Source of the DNA: Pollutimonas bauzanensis
GTDB taxonomy: Bacteria > Pseudomonadota > Gammaproteobacteria > Burkholderiales > Burkholderiaceae_B
Length of the DNA: 64,000 nucleotides
Reading direction: 5' to 3'
NCBI RefSeq assembly: GCF_900129885.1
Contig: NZ_FQXE01000005.1
Location: 209,959 to 273,958 of the forward strand
A program made the position numbers and the translations under genes. This document shows positions 25,397-33,942 of the stretch, piece after piece (position 1 is the first letter of the stretch; the number at the start of each line of letters is the position of its first letter). The notes under the pieces are model-generated. The model saw nothing but the letters and a program-made list of their open reading frames with translations. It was not told the origin of the DNA and made no database searches.

Positions 25397-26431
25397 ATGA
25401 GCGACGCTATCCGCCTTACCCAATACAGCCATGGCGCTGGCTGCGGCTGCAAAATCTCGCCCAAGGTATTGGAGGTGATCCTCGCCGGCAGCGGGGCGCA
25501 GAACCTGGACCCGAAGCTGTGGGTCGGCAACGCCTCGCGCGACGACGCCGCGGTCTATGCCATAGACGATGATCGCGGCGTGCTTTCCACCACCGACTTT
25601 TTCATGCCCATCGTCGACGACCCCTTCGATTTCGGACGAATCGCGGCAACCAACGCCATCAGCGACATCTATGCCATGGGCGGCGACCCGCTGATGGCCA
25701 TCGCCATCCTCGGCTGGCCCATCAGCCTGCTGGCGCCGGAAGTGGCGCGCGAGGTGATCCGGGGCGGCAGGGCGGCCTGCGACGCGGCGGGCATTCCTCT
25801 GGCCGGCGGGCACTCGATCGATGCGCCCGAGCCCATTTTCGGACTCGCCGTCACGGGTATCGTGGAGCGGCGCTTCTTGAAGCGCAACGATAGCGCCATC
25901 GAGGGCTGCGAGCTGTACCTGACCAAGCCGCTGGGCATAGGCATACTCACGACAGCTGAAAAACAGGGCAAGCTGCGCCCGCAGGATGTGGGCGTGGCGC
26001 GAGACTGGATGTGCGCCCTCAACCGGCCCGGCAGCGACTTCGGCAAGCTCGCGGCGGTCAAGGCGATGACCGACATCACCGGTTTCGGCCTGCTCGGCCA
26101 CCTGCTGGAGATGGCTGACGGCAGCGGCCTGACCGCGCGCCTCGACTATGCCGCGGTGCCGCGCCTGGCCAGCGTCGATTACTACCTCGGCGAAGGCTGC
26201 GTGCCCGGCGGCACCCTGCGCAATTTCGAAAGCTATGGCGCGGGCGTCGCGCCGCTGAGCGAAGCGCAGAAACAGCTGCTTTGCGACCCGCAAACCAGCG
26301 GTGGCCTGCTGGTCGCCGTGGAGCCGGCCGGCGTGGCGCGGTTTCTCGACGTGGCCGCCGGGCTGGGCCTGCAGCTGGAGCCCATAGGCGAACTGGTGGC
26401 CCGGGGCGGCCATGCCGTGGAGCTGTTCTGA
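25397..26431 (+). CDS. selD: Selenide, water dikinase
   Basis: The 344-residue selenophosphate synthetase. The N-terminal GAGCGCK motif provides the catalytic Cys16 and Lys19 (cysteine, not selenocysteine). The ATP-binding loops include [28 protein letters not shown] and [10 protein letters not shown]. It makes selenophosphate from selenide and ATP. The stop overlaps the ATG of selU by one base, so the pair is co-translated. selA, selB and selC are not seen in the window. This suggests that one use of the product is selenouridine in tRNA. Confidence 0.96.
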   Translation: MSDAIRLTQYSHGAGCGCKISPKVLEVILAGSGAQNLDPKLWVGNASRDDAAVYAIDDDRGVLSTTDFFMPIVDDPFDFGRIAATNAISDIYAMGGDPLMAIAILGWPISLLAPEVAREVIRGGRAACDAAGIPLAGGHSIDAPEPIFGLAVTGIVERRFLKRNDSAIEGCELYLTKPLGIGILTTAEKQGKLRPQDVGVARDWMCALNRPGSDFGKLAAVKAMTDITGFGLLGHLLEMADGSGLTARLDYAAVPRLASVDYYLGEGCVPGGTLRNFESYGAGVAPLSEAQKQLLCDPQTSGGLLVAVEPAGVARFLDVAAGLGLQLEPIGELVARGGHAVELF

Positions 26432-27615
26432 TGCGCGATGACTGCGGCGACTATCGCCGGATTTTCCTGGGCGCGGTCCCATTGATGGATGTGCGCGCCC
26501 CGGTGGAGTTCTGCAAAGGAGCCTTCCCGCTTGCGGTCAACCTTCCGCTCATGGATGACGGCGAACGGCAGAAAGTCGGCACCTGCTATAAAGCGCAAGG
26601 CCAGAAAGCGGCCATCGAGCTCGGCCACCGGCTGGTGTCGGGCAGGGTCAAGGCGCAGCGCGTGGCCGCCTGGGCGGCCTTCGCCCAGGACCATCCCGCC
26701 GGCTACCTCTACTGCTTTCGCGGCGGGCTGCGCTCGCAGATCAGCCAGCAATGGCTGAGCAGCGAGGCGGGTATCGATTATCCCCGCGTCGCGGGCGGCT
26801 ACAAGGCCATGCGCGGCTTTCTGGGCCAAACTGTCGCAGCGGCGGTGGCCGAGTGCGACTTCGTCCTGGTGGGCGGGCTCACGGGCAGCGGCAAGACTGA
26901 ATTGCTGGCCCAGCTGGAGCATGCCGTCGATCTCGAAGGCCACGCCCACCATCGCGGCTCCAGCTTCGGCAAACATGCTACCCCACAGCCCAGGCAGATC
27001 GACTTTGAGCATGGCCTGGCCATAGACCTGCTGAAGAAACGCGACCAAGGCATGCGGCAGTTCGTGCTCGAGGACGAAAGCCGCCTGATCGGCAGTTGCT
27101 CCCTGCCGCTGGCGCTGTATTCAGGCATGCAGCAATATCCGCTGGTGTGGCTCGAGGACAGCTTCGAGGGGCGCGTCGAGCGCATCCTGCGCGACTATAT
27201 TGTCTATCTCCTCGCCGACTTCGTCGCCGCGCACGGCGAGGAGGACGGTTTTTCCGCCTTCGCCGCGCGCCTGAGGGAAAGCCTGGCGAATATCGTCAAG
27301 CGCCTGGGGGGCGAGCGCTACCAGCGCCTGGCGGCGATCATGGACCATGCCTTGGCCGAGCAGCGGCGCAGCGGCTCGGTTGAATTGCACCGCGGCTGGA
27401 TCGCAAGCCTGCTGGGCGAGTATTACGACCCCATCTATGCGTCCCAGCGCGACAGCAAGGCCGGGCGCGTCGAGTTCCGTGGCGATCACCGGGAGGTAAG
27501 GGAATATCTGCGCCATCGGCGCCTTTGCGCCGGGGACAGGCGAGCCTCGAAAACCGTAGCACCGTTTGCCGAGCTGGCGCTGATCGATCCGCCGTGGGCA
27601 TCGATCAGCGATTAG
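26431..27615 (+). CDS. selU: tRNA 2-selenouridine synthase
   Basis: A 394-residue enzyme (also called MnmH/YbbB). A rhodanese domain (about 6-128) has the catalytic C95 in [10 protein letters not shown]-loop domain follows with GLTGSGKTE at about 149-157. It replaces sulfur by selenium in 2-thiouridine at the wobble position of tRNAs for Lys, Glu and Gln, via a geranylated intermediate. The ATG overlaps the TGA of selD. The C-terminal 40 residues are basic and variable. It needs selenophosphate from the neighbour gene. Confidence 0.94.
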   Translation: MRDDCGDYRRIFLGAVPLMDVRAPVEFCKGAFPLAVNLPLMDDGERQKVGTCYKAQGQKAAIELGHRLVSGRVKAQRVAAWAAFAQDHPAGYLYCFRGGLRSQISQQWLSSEAGIDYPRVAGGYKAMRGFLGQTVAAAVAECDFVLVGGLTGSGKTELLAQLEHAVDLEGHAHHRGSSFGKHATPQPRQIDFEHGLAIDLLKKRDQGMRQFVLEDESRLIGSCSLPLALYSGMQQYPLVWLEDSFEGRVERILRDYIVYLLADFVAAHGEEDGFSAFAARLRESLANIVKRLGGERYQRLAAIMDHALAEQRRSGSVELHRGWIASLLGEYYDPIYASQRDSKAGRVEFRGDHREVREYLRHRRLCAGDRRASKTVAPFAELALIDPPWASISD

Positions 27616-27646
27616 GCCTCCGCCCGGCCGTGCATGGCAAAGAGAA

Positions 27647-27652
27647 TATAAT
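27647..27652 (+). promoter_or_regulatory. -10 element of the cupredoxin gene
   Basis: A perfect TATAAT 40 bases upstream of the cupredoxin ATG. The -35 region is GC-rich and poor, so an activator may be required. Confidence 0.4.
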
Positions 27653-27692
27653 GGCGGCATAATCCACGCCGCTTTTCTATGCAGGACGATCC

Positions 27693-28205
27693 ATGATGAA
27701 AAAGACCTTAGCGATATTGATGCTCGGCGCCGTGCCGGCCCTCGCGTTCGCCGCGGGCGGACATGGCGGCGGCCATGACCTGCCCGCTCACGGCGGGTCG
27801 GGCCACGATATGGCCGCGATGTCGAAAACCTCCGCGGCGGCCGGGCAGCCGGGCGATCCGTCCAGGGCCAGCCGCACGATAGAGCTGCTCATGGACGACA
27901 CCATGCGCTTCACGCCCAGCGAAATCGAAGTCCAGCCAGGGGAGACCGTGCGATTCCTTGTCAGGAATGCAGGCAGGCTGCCCCATGAAATGGTCATCGG
28001 GTCTGTGGCCGAGCTCAAGGCGCACGCCGCCGAAATGCGGGAAGCGCCCGGGCTGGAGCATGCCGAGCCGAATATGATCACCCTTGGCGCCGGCCAGCAT
28101 GGCGACCTGGTGTGGCAATTCGACAAGGCCGGCACCGTGGACTTTGCCTGCCTGATCCCTGGCCACATGGAAGCCGGCATGGTGGGCAGGGTCAGGGTAG
28201 GCTGA
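27693..28205 (+). CDS. Periplasmic cupredoxin
   Basis: A 170-residue blue-copper-like protein. The signal peptide is about 1-20, followed by a histidine- and glycine-rich segment (GGHGGGHDLPAHGGSGHD) that may bind copper. The cupredoxin domain (60-170) has ligands H98 in LPHEM, C153 in FACLIPGH, H158 and M163. It could shuttle electrons or hold copper in the periplasm. The gene stands alone and its end overlaps the convergent FAH gene by 14 bases. Its role in copper supply to the oxidase is possible but unproven. Confidence 0.88.
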   Translation: MMKKTLAILMLGAVPALAFAAGGHGGGHDLPAHGGSGHDMAAMSKTSAAAGQPGDPSRASRTIELLMDDTMRFTPSEIEVQPGETVRFLVRNAGRLPHEMVIGSVAELKAHAAEMREAPGLEHAEPNMITLGAGQHGDLVWQFDKAGTVDFACLIPGHMEAGMVGRVRVG

Positions 28206-29364
28206 CCAGCCCGCGCGCAGCCAGGTTGCGATACAAGGCCCGCACACCGAAAGTCCATGGCGCGGCGGCCGATGACAGCTGCACCGTATTCATCAACGCG
28301 CCCAGCGACGCGCTGGCGATGGTGACGCGATCGCCCAGCTTGTGCGTGAAGCCGCTGCCTTCCACACCCCGGTCCTTGATCGGGGAGAACATGGTGCCGA
28401 GAAACAGCATGAAGCCATCCGGATACTGGTGATGGGCTCCGCTGGTCTGCCGTATCAGATCCAATGGATCGCGGCTGATCTCGCGCATGTCGCTCATGCC
28501 TTCCAGGACGAAGCCGTCGCTTTCGCCTTCGATAAGCAGCGTCACTGTCGCTTCGCGCACTATGTCGATGGAGAAATGGTCGTCGAACAGGCGTATGAAC
28601 GGCCCGATCGCGCATGATGCGTTATTGTCCTTTGCCTTGCCCAGCAATAATGCGCTGCGGCCTTCGATATCGCGCAGATTGACATCGTTGCCCAGCGAGG
28701 CGCCGACACAGCGGCCATGCTGATTTACGGCAAGCACGATTTCGGGTTCGGGATTATTCCAGCTGGATTCGGAAAGCAGCCCGACTTCCGCGCCAAAGCC
28801 GACGGCCGACATGGGCTGCGACTTGGTGAAGACCTCGGCATAGGGGCCGATACCGACTTCCATGTATTGCGACCACGCGCCGCGCCGTTCGAGCTCTTCC
28901 TGCAGGGCCAGCGCCTTTGGCGAGCCCGGCTTGATGCGCGACAGGTCGCCGCCGATCAGCTCCTGGATTCTGCCGCGGATCTCGGATGCCTGGGCGGCGC
29001 TGCCCCTGGCCTGTTCTTCGATCACCCGCTCCAGCAGACTGACCGCGAATGTCACGCCGCAGGCCTTGATCGCCTGCACGTCGCAAGGCGCGAGCAGCGT
29101 GGCAGCCGCCGCGCCGCCGGCGTCAAGCAGCGAGGACACCGGCCCTAGCGATTCACCGGCCGCCGTGCGCGCCACGGCAACCGCGTCCGGATGATCGAGC
29201 AAATCGGCCATGGTAGGGGCATGGGCTGTGATGTCGAAGATCTCTCCATCGCGCACAGCAATCACGGAAGGCCCGGGCAGGGGGCCGTCGCGCCAGACAC
29301 GCCCCACCAGGGTGGCCTGATGCGCATCCAGAGGCAGAAGTTCATTCACGGAAAAATTTTTCAT
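28192..29364 (-). CDS. FAH-fold hydrolase/dehydratase
   Basis: A 390-residue fumarylacetoacetate-hydrolase-fold enzyme. The metal site is NPEPEIVLAVN (E206, E208) with an aspartate in GNDVNLRD (D227). K244 in GKAKDNNASC aligns with the lysine of 2-keto-3-deoxy-acid dehydratases (KdaD type), so dehydration of a sugar-derived keto acid is a possible function. It is the last gene of the catabolic cluster and overlaps the cupredoxin end by 14 bases. The upstream sequence is AT-rich and no ribosome site is clear. Substrate is inferred only. Confidence 0.8.
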   Translation of the reverse strand: MKNFSVNELLPLDAHQATLVGRVWRDGPLPGPSVIAVRDGEIFDITAHAPTMADLLDHPDAVAVARTAAGESLGPVSSLLDAGGAAAATLLAPCDVQAIKACGVTFAVSLLERVIEEQARGSAAQASEIRGRIQELIGGDLSRIKPGSPKALALQEELERRGAWSQYMEVGIGPYAEVFTKSQPMSAVGFGAEVGLLSESSWNNPEPEIVLAVNQHGRCVGASLGNDVNLRDIEGRSALLLGKAKDNNASCAIGPFIRLFDDHFSIDIVREATVTLLIEGESDGFVLEGMSDMREISRDPLDLIRQTSGAHHQYPDGFMLFLGTMFSPIKDRGVEGSGFTHKLGDRVTIASASLGALMNTVQLSSAAAPWTFGVRALYRNLAARGLVSLP

Positions 29365-29452
29365 AATTTTTTCAAAATATCAGGTCAAGAAGAGTCGGGC
29401 GACAGTCCGCCGGGAACGATCAGGCTCAAGTATGCCAGGAATCCGGGGCGGA

Positions 29453-30493
29453 TCAGGGCGAGTTCGGCAACGCCTCGAAATTCGGATGCGCCAGCACTTG
29501 GGGATTGACGATATCCCGAGGAATGGCGCCTGCGGCGTATGCCCTGATGGCGTCGGCCACCGCGTGATTCGCCGCGCGATTGAGCTCATCGCTGTATGCC
29601 AGATTGTGGGAACCCAATATAACGGTGTCGAGTGAAAACAAGGGATGATCGCGGCGTGGCGGCTCCGTCTCGTAGACATCTATGCCTGCGCCGGCGATGC
29701 GCCGCTCTCTCAGGGCGCTCAGCAGCGCCGTTTCCTCCACGATTTCGCCTCTCGCCGTATTGATGAGAACAGCGGTCGGGCGCATGTGTCCGAAGGACGC
29801 GGCATCGATGAGGTGATGCGTGCTGTCGGTCAGGGGGCAACACAAGGCGATGAAATCAGAGCGCTGCAGCAATGTTGCGAGCCCGGTCAATTGGATATTG
29901 AGGCCCTCGTATTTTGCGGGATCTGGACGGGGGGTATAGCCCAGATGATGCATTCCCCAAGCCGCGGCGAGGCGAAAGACTTCCAGCCCAATGTTGCCCA
30001 GCCCGATGACGCCGAGCGTTCGTCCTCTCAGCGCAGTTCCTTGCGTTGCCCAGCGCTGGTTCCATTGTCCGGCGCGCGTCATCCGGTCCCGCGCGGGAAT
30101 GCGGTGGGAAAATGCGAGCATCAGCGCCAAGATGGATGATGCGACCGAATGAGCGACTGCCTCGCGGGTCACGCTGACCATGACGCCGGCGCGGGTGCAG
30201 GCGTCGACATCGATGTGGTCGTAGCCCGCGCCATTTCTTGCGATCAGACGCAAGCGCGCGCCGGCCTCGCCGTGGAAGAGGGCGGAAGCGACCGGATTGC
30301 GCTTGATCAGCAGCGCATCGAATTGCTGTACGTCCCCCCGGGTGACAGGCATGCTTGCCGCCTGGTCGAGGAACTGTAGTTCGACATCGGGGGAGGCCTG
30401 CAGCCTGTTCCAGGCTTCTTCGTCAAAACTGCGGCTGCCGTCGGAGTTCAGGAAATCCCTGCTCACGCCCACGCGCAACTTTTCTGTATGCAT
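29453..30493 (-). CDS. D-2-hydroxyacid dehydrogenase
   Basis: A 346-residue NAD-dependent enzyme of the SerA/D-lactate-dehydrogenase family. The nucleotide motif GVIGLGNIGLEV is at 161-172. The catalytic triad is R249 (NTARGEI), E277 (YETEPP) and H296 (GSHN), with the standard spacing of 28 and 19 residues. It probably reduces a 2-keto acid or oxidises its hydroxyacid in the pathway of this cluster. It lies 63 bases after the Bug gene stop and 88 before the FAH start. The substrate is not known. Confidence 0.9.
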   Translation of the reverse strand: MHTEKLRVGVSRDFLNSDGSRSFDEEAWNRLQASPDVELQFLDQAASMPVTRGDVQQFDALLIKRNPVASALFHGEAGARLRLIARNGAGYDHIDVDACTRAGVMVSVTREAVAHSVASSILALMLAFSHRIPARDRMTRAGQWNQRWATQGTALRGRTLGVIGLGNIGLEVFRLAAAWGMHHLGYTPRPDPAKYEGLNIQLTGLATLLQRSDFIALCCPLTDSTHHLIDAASFGHMRPTAVLINTARGEIVEETALLSALRERRIAGAGIDVYETEPPRRDHPLFSLDTVILGSHNLAYSDELNRAANHAVADAIRAYAAGAIPRDIVNPQVLAHPNFEALPNSP

Positions 30494-30556
30494 GGTTGAC
30501 CTTTTATGAATTGGCGCGCCATGTCGGCGCCGTTTTGCCATGGGGGTGGCAAGGCT

Positions 30557-31582
30557 TTATTGAGGCTGGATTCCAGCCGCCTTTACCACGGCTGGCCAAC
30601 GCTCGAGCTCGCGCGCGATGAGGTTCTTGAAGTCTTCGGGACTGGGGCTAGTCGTGGGCACCATGCCTATGGTTTTCATTTTCTCGAGTATTTCGGGCGT
30701 GCCCATGATACGGACTATTTCATCATGCAGGCGGGTGATGATCGCCGGCGGCGTGCCGGCGGGCACCACAAAGCCGTTCCATTGGTTGATGTCGTCCAGG
30801 CCGGGGACGCCGAGCTCCAGGAATGTGGGCGCATCGGGCAGGAAGGGCGAGCGCGCGCGTCCGGAGACGGCCAAGACCTTGAGCGTTCCCGCCTTGACAT
30901 GAGTCAGGATCGGAGGCACCCCGAGCGCCGCCAATGGAACCTGTCCGCTGACGACGTCGACGATCGCCTGGCCGCCGCCTTTGTAAGGAATCGCCGTCAT
31001 CTTGGTGCCGGTGCGTTGTTGAAACACTTCAAGCGCAAGATGCTGTGTGGTGCCTACGCCGGCGATGGCGTACGACAGGCTGCCCGGGTTCTTCCGCGAA
31101 TAGTCGACCAGTTCCTGGACGCTGTTGATCGGCGACGAAGAATTCGCCAGAAGCACGGCCGGTCCGGTTCCCACCAGCGTGATGGGATCGAAACTGGTCG
31201 CGGGATCGTGGCGCAATTTGCCTATTATCGAAGGGAAAATGGTATTCACGTCCTGGAATAACAGGATCGTGTAGCCGTCCGGGGCCGCCTTGGCCGCCAG
31301 CTCGGCGCCGATCAGGCCGGACGCGCCGGCCTTGTTTTCAATCACGACGGGTTGGCCCAGCGCTTCGGCGAGTGGCTGCGATATCATGCGGGCTTGCATG
31401 TCGGACGCTCCGCCCGGCGATTGCGAGACGATGATCCTGATGGGACGATCCGGCCACTTCGGCGCCGCCGCGCTGGTGAAAACGGGCAGCGCCGCCATGA
31501 AGCAGAGCGCTGCCAACTGGATGAACCGGCTGGTTGCCGGGGCGAGGGGCTTGACGGGATGCTGCTGTTTGAAGGACCGCAT
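30557..31582 (-). CDS. Bug-family (TctC) substrate-binding protein
   Basis: A 341-residue periplasmic protein. The signal peptide includes RFIQLAALCFMAALPVFTSAAA and may start late, so the n-region is long. The family loops are IIVSQSPGGASDMQARM and ENKAGASGLIGAELAAKA, followed by IPYKGGGQAIVDVVSG. The ATG has AAAGGAG about 6 bases upstream. Its place between the racemase-like enzyme and the dehydrogenase suggests it captures the substrate or a precursor of this pathway. Membrane components are not nearby. Confidence 0.92.
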   Translation of the reverse strand: MRSFKQQHPVKPLAPATSRFIQLAALCFMAALPVFTSAAAPKWPDRPIRIIVSQSPGGASDMQARMISQPLAEALGQPVVIENKAGASGLIGAELAAKAAPDGYTILLFQDVNTIFPSIIGKLRHDPATSFDPITLVGTGPAVLLANSSSPINSVQELVDYSRKNPGSLSYAIAGVGTTQHLALEVFQQRTGTKMTAIPYKGGGQAIVDVVSGQVPLAALGVPPILTHVKAGTLKVLAVSGRARSPFLPDAPTFLELGVPGLDDINQWNGFVVPAGTPPAIITRLHDEIVRIMGTPEILEKMKTIGMVPTTSPSPEDFKNLIARELERWPAVVKAAGIQPQ

Positions 31583-31641
31583 GATTGCTCCTTTGGAGGG
31601 TGTAACGGGTATGGAGACGAAGTGAAATAAGGAATCGGCTG

Positions 31642-32772
31642 TCATCGGATCCGGTACTCGTCGAGAGAGGGCACCAGGGTGTCGGCGGGATCCAGGCCGA
31701 GCCCCGGTGTCTCCGGCAAGGCGCAACAGCCGTTGACCATGGGCGGCAGGCTGGCAGCCTCTCGCAATGGGTTCGGATTGGCATCGATCTCGGCGTATCC
31801 ATTTCCGCCGGCCGCCGCCAGCAGATGCATCGATGCCAGCAGCCCTATGCCGCCGCCGAGCCAATGCGGACAAAACGCCAGGCCAGCGGCGACCGCATTT
31901 CTCCCGACCTCGAGGCCGCCGGTGAAGCCGCCCCATTTGCCGATATCGGGCTGTATGAAGCCGAAGGCCTTGCTGTGGATGGCTTCGTCGTAACGGTCCC
32001 GGCCGCGGAGGTTTTCGCCTGCGGCGAGCGGAACAGCGCATTGCGCTGCGACGGCGGACCATTCCGATAAGGGGGCTTCAGCGGAAATGGGTTCTTCGAC
32101 CCATGTGAGCTTGAACGCAGCCAGGGCATGAATCATTTCGACCGCTTCCGGCGCCAGCCATGCCTGATTGGCATCGAGCATGATTCCGGCTTGCGCGGGC
32201 AGAGCCGCCCGCAGTTCGGCGAGATTGCGCAAGTCGCGCTCGCGCCCGAGCCCGACTTTCAGCTTGAAATGCCTGAACCCGCGCTCCCAGTGCTCCTGGG
32301 CGGAAGGCCCGGGATCTTCCGGGCCGAGAGCGCTGGCATAGGCTTGCAGCGTCGCGCTTTTCCCTCCCAGAAAGCGCCAGAGCGGCTGGTGGCGGCGGCG
32401 CGCCGCCAAGTCGGTAAGCGCCTGGTCTATGCCGGCAATGCATTGCGCGAATGGGCCCGGCTCTCCCGTCTGGACGATCTGCTGCCGCGTCAGGCGCGTC
32501 AGGCGCTCAAAGTGCTTGGCCGGCGCGTCCAGCGCTTGCCCGACAAGCAGGGGCTCGAACACGCTTTTGACCAGATGCGCGCGGTGTTCCGCGCCCACGA
32601 TGGGAAAATTGCACCAGATTTCTCCCCAGCCCTGCGCGCCTTCCGTATCTTCGATGCGCACGAGCAGCATGGGCCGACTGGTCATTGTGCCGATCGCGCT
32701 GCTTACCGGCACGGGCACCGGGTATCGAAAAAGAAGCGTTTCTACTGCTGCGACGCTCAGTGGTTTGGACAT
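31642..32772 (-). CDS. Enolase-superfamily enzyme, mandelate racemase subgroup
   Basis: A 376-residue enzyme. The KxK motif is K170-L-K172. Metal ligands are D200 (MLDANQ), E226 (WVEEP) and E253 (AGENL). The second base is a His-Asp dyad, D276 in QPDIGKW and H303 in CPHWLGG, with the 27-residue spacing of mandelate racemase. This subgroup contains racemases and acid-sugar dehydratases. Given the FAH-fold enzyme in the same cluster, dehydration of a sugar acid to a 2-keto-3-deoxy acid is a reasonable guess, but is inference. It is the first gene downstream of the GntR gene. Confidence 0.9.
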   Translation of the reverse strand: MSKPLSVAAVETLLFRYPVPVPVSSAIGTMTSRPMLLVRIEDTEGAQGWGEIWCNFPIVGAEHRAHLVKSVFEPLLVGQALDAPAKHFERLTRLTRQQIVQTGEPGPFAQCIAGIDQALTDLAARRRHQPLWRFLGGKSATLQAYASALGPEDPGPSAQEHWERGFRHFKLKVGLGRERDLRNLAELRAALPAQAGIMLDANQAWLAPEAVEMIHALAAFKLTWVEEPISAEAPLSEWSAVAAQCAVPLAAGENLRGRDRYDEAIHSKAFGFIQPDIGKWGGFTGGLEVGRNAVAAGLAFCPHWLGGGIGLLASMHLLAAAGGNGYAEIDANPNPLREAASLPPMVNGCCALPETPGLGLDPADTLVPSLDEYRIR

Positions 32773-33066
32773 GAGTCTATCCTGGTCAAGTGTATTGGCC
32801 GCGCCGCCGGCGGCACTTCCCCGGCCCGCGGGTTCGAACGGGCAAGATGTATCGACGAGCTTGCGGCCGTGAATGGCTTCTAAAGAATGCTTATGGCTCC
32901 GCTGCGCAGACGTCCCGGCGGATTTGCCGGCCGCGGTTGCGCGCGCCTAACATGCCGGCAGCGCCGCCCCGATTGCTGACGACGACTGACTGCCCAGGCC
33001 TTTGCCTAGCTGCGTGGCCAGGGCCCGGGCGGCGATATCCGCGGCGCCGCCAGGCGGGCCGGCGGC

Positions 33067-33846
33067 TTATTTCGTGTGCTCATTGAGTGCTCCTCCTTCT
33101 TGTTTGTTGTTAATGCCCAAATCCATTTCCAGGCGGACGAAACGCGATGGATAGCTGATATGCGCCAGATGGATGACCCGTCCGCCATGGTCCAGCACTA
33201 CCCGGCGTACCCGGGCAATGGCGCTGCCCACTGGAATGTCGAGGTGCAGCGCGGCGCGCATATCGGCGGAAGCGACGACCAATGATTGGGAAGCCGACGC
33301 AAGATGTTCATTGAAGCGCTCGGCGAGCATGGGGAGTATCAGATGCGTTTCGAATTCTTGTGGCGCCTGTTCAAATATATCGCTTGCCAGGTATATGTCG
33401 ATCAGGCAATACGGGACATCGTCGCGCGAGTGCACGCGCCGTATGCGCTGGTAGCTTTCAGCCATGAGCCCATCCTCGGGCTCGATCAAGCCGGCGCCCG
33501 AGGCTGATTCGGAGTCGAGCAATTTACGCGTCAGGCCCTCGCCGGTGCGCAGCAAATCATTCCAGGTCGCGGGCAGCCGGTACCAGCGTTCGTCGGCGAG
33601 ACTTCTGGCGACGAAGGTCCCGCGCCCACGACCGCGCGAAATCAGGCTTTGGCCGGCGAGATCGTCCAGCGCCTGCCGTATGGTGATTCTTGCCACCCCG
33701 TACTCGCGGGCAAGGTCGTCCACAGTGGGCATCTGGGCGCCGACCGCCCACTCGCCATGTTCGATACGCGTGCGCATCAGGCTTGCCACTTGCCCGTACA
33801 AGGGCGCAGATGAGCGATGAGCGAGGTCCAGGAGCTGTTTAGTCAT
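33067..33846 (-). CDS. GntR-family regulator with UTRA domain
   Basis: A 259-residue HutC-type repressor. The winged helix (about 12-80) has PLYGQVASLMRTRIEHGEW, AREYGVARITIRQALDDL and RGRGTFVA. The UTRA ligand domain (about 95-240) contains the common LPMLAERFNEHLASASQ region. It lies inside the cluster it probably controls. The ATG at 33846 lies only a few bases after a predicted transcription start and has no ribosome site, so the mRNA may be leaderless. The operator overlaps its start codon, which suggests self-repression. The ligand is probably the pathway substrate. Confidence 0.92.
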   Translation of the reverse strand: MTKQLLDLAHRSSAPLYGQVASLMRTRIEHGEWAVGAQMPTVDDLAREYGVARITIRQALDDLAGQSLISRGRGRGTFVARSLADERWYRLPATWNDLLRTGEGLTRKLLDSESASGAGLIEPEDGLMAESYQRIRRVHSRDDVPYCLIDIYLASDIFEQAPQEFETHLILPMLAERFNEHLASASQSLVVASADMRAALHLDIPVGSAIARVRRVVLDHGGRVIHLAHISYPSRFVRLEMDLGINNKQEGGALNEHTK

Positions 33847-33868
33847 AATGATCTAATTATAGGACTAA
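33839..33868. promoter_or_regulatory. Interrupted palindrome over the gntR start
   Basis: Arms TTAGTC (33839-33844) and GACTAA (33863-33868) flank inner arms ATAAT (33845-33849) and ATTAT (33856-33860). The site covers the ATG and -10 of gntR. It is the best candidate for the regulator's own operator. Confidence 0.6.
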
Positions 33869-33884
33869 GTATGGCAAAAGTAAA
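33856..33884 (-). promoter_or_regulatory. gntR promoter, leaderless transcript likely
   Basis: On the minus strand a TTTACT (33884-33879) is followed after 17 bases by a perfect TATAAT (33861-33856). The transcript would start near 33849, about 3 bases before the ATG at 33846. No ribosome site fits. Confidence 0.55.
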
Positions 33885-33909
33885 TTTGCAGCGGATAGAT
33901 TATCTGAAT

Positions 33910-33939
33910 GAAAGAGGGCAGCCCGAAAGAGGGCAGCCG
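33910..33939. repeat. Tandem 15-base duplication
   Basis: Two adjacent copies of GAAAGAGGGCAGCC plus one base (14 of 15 identical) lie between the FAD oxidoreductase stop and the gntR promoter. The origin is probably slippage; function is not evident. Confidence 0.5.
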
Positions 33940-33942
33940 GGT

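Noticed and set aside
25397-27615. Possible selenoprotein read-through near selD
   Set aside because: Both selD and selU are complete with ordinary stops, and SelD carries cysteine at the catalytic position.
32820-32845. GGGTTCGAAC resembling a tRNA T-arm
   Set aside because: The flanking stems do not pair and no acceptor, D or anticodon arm is nearby.
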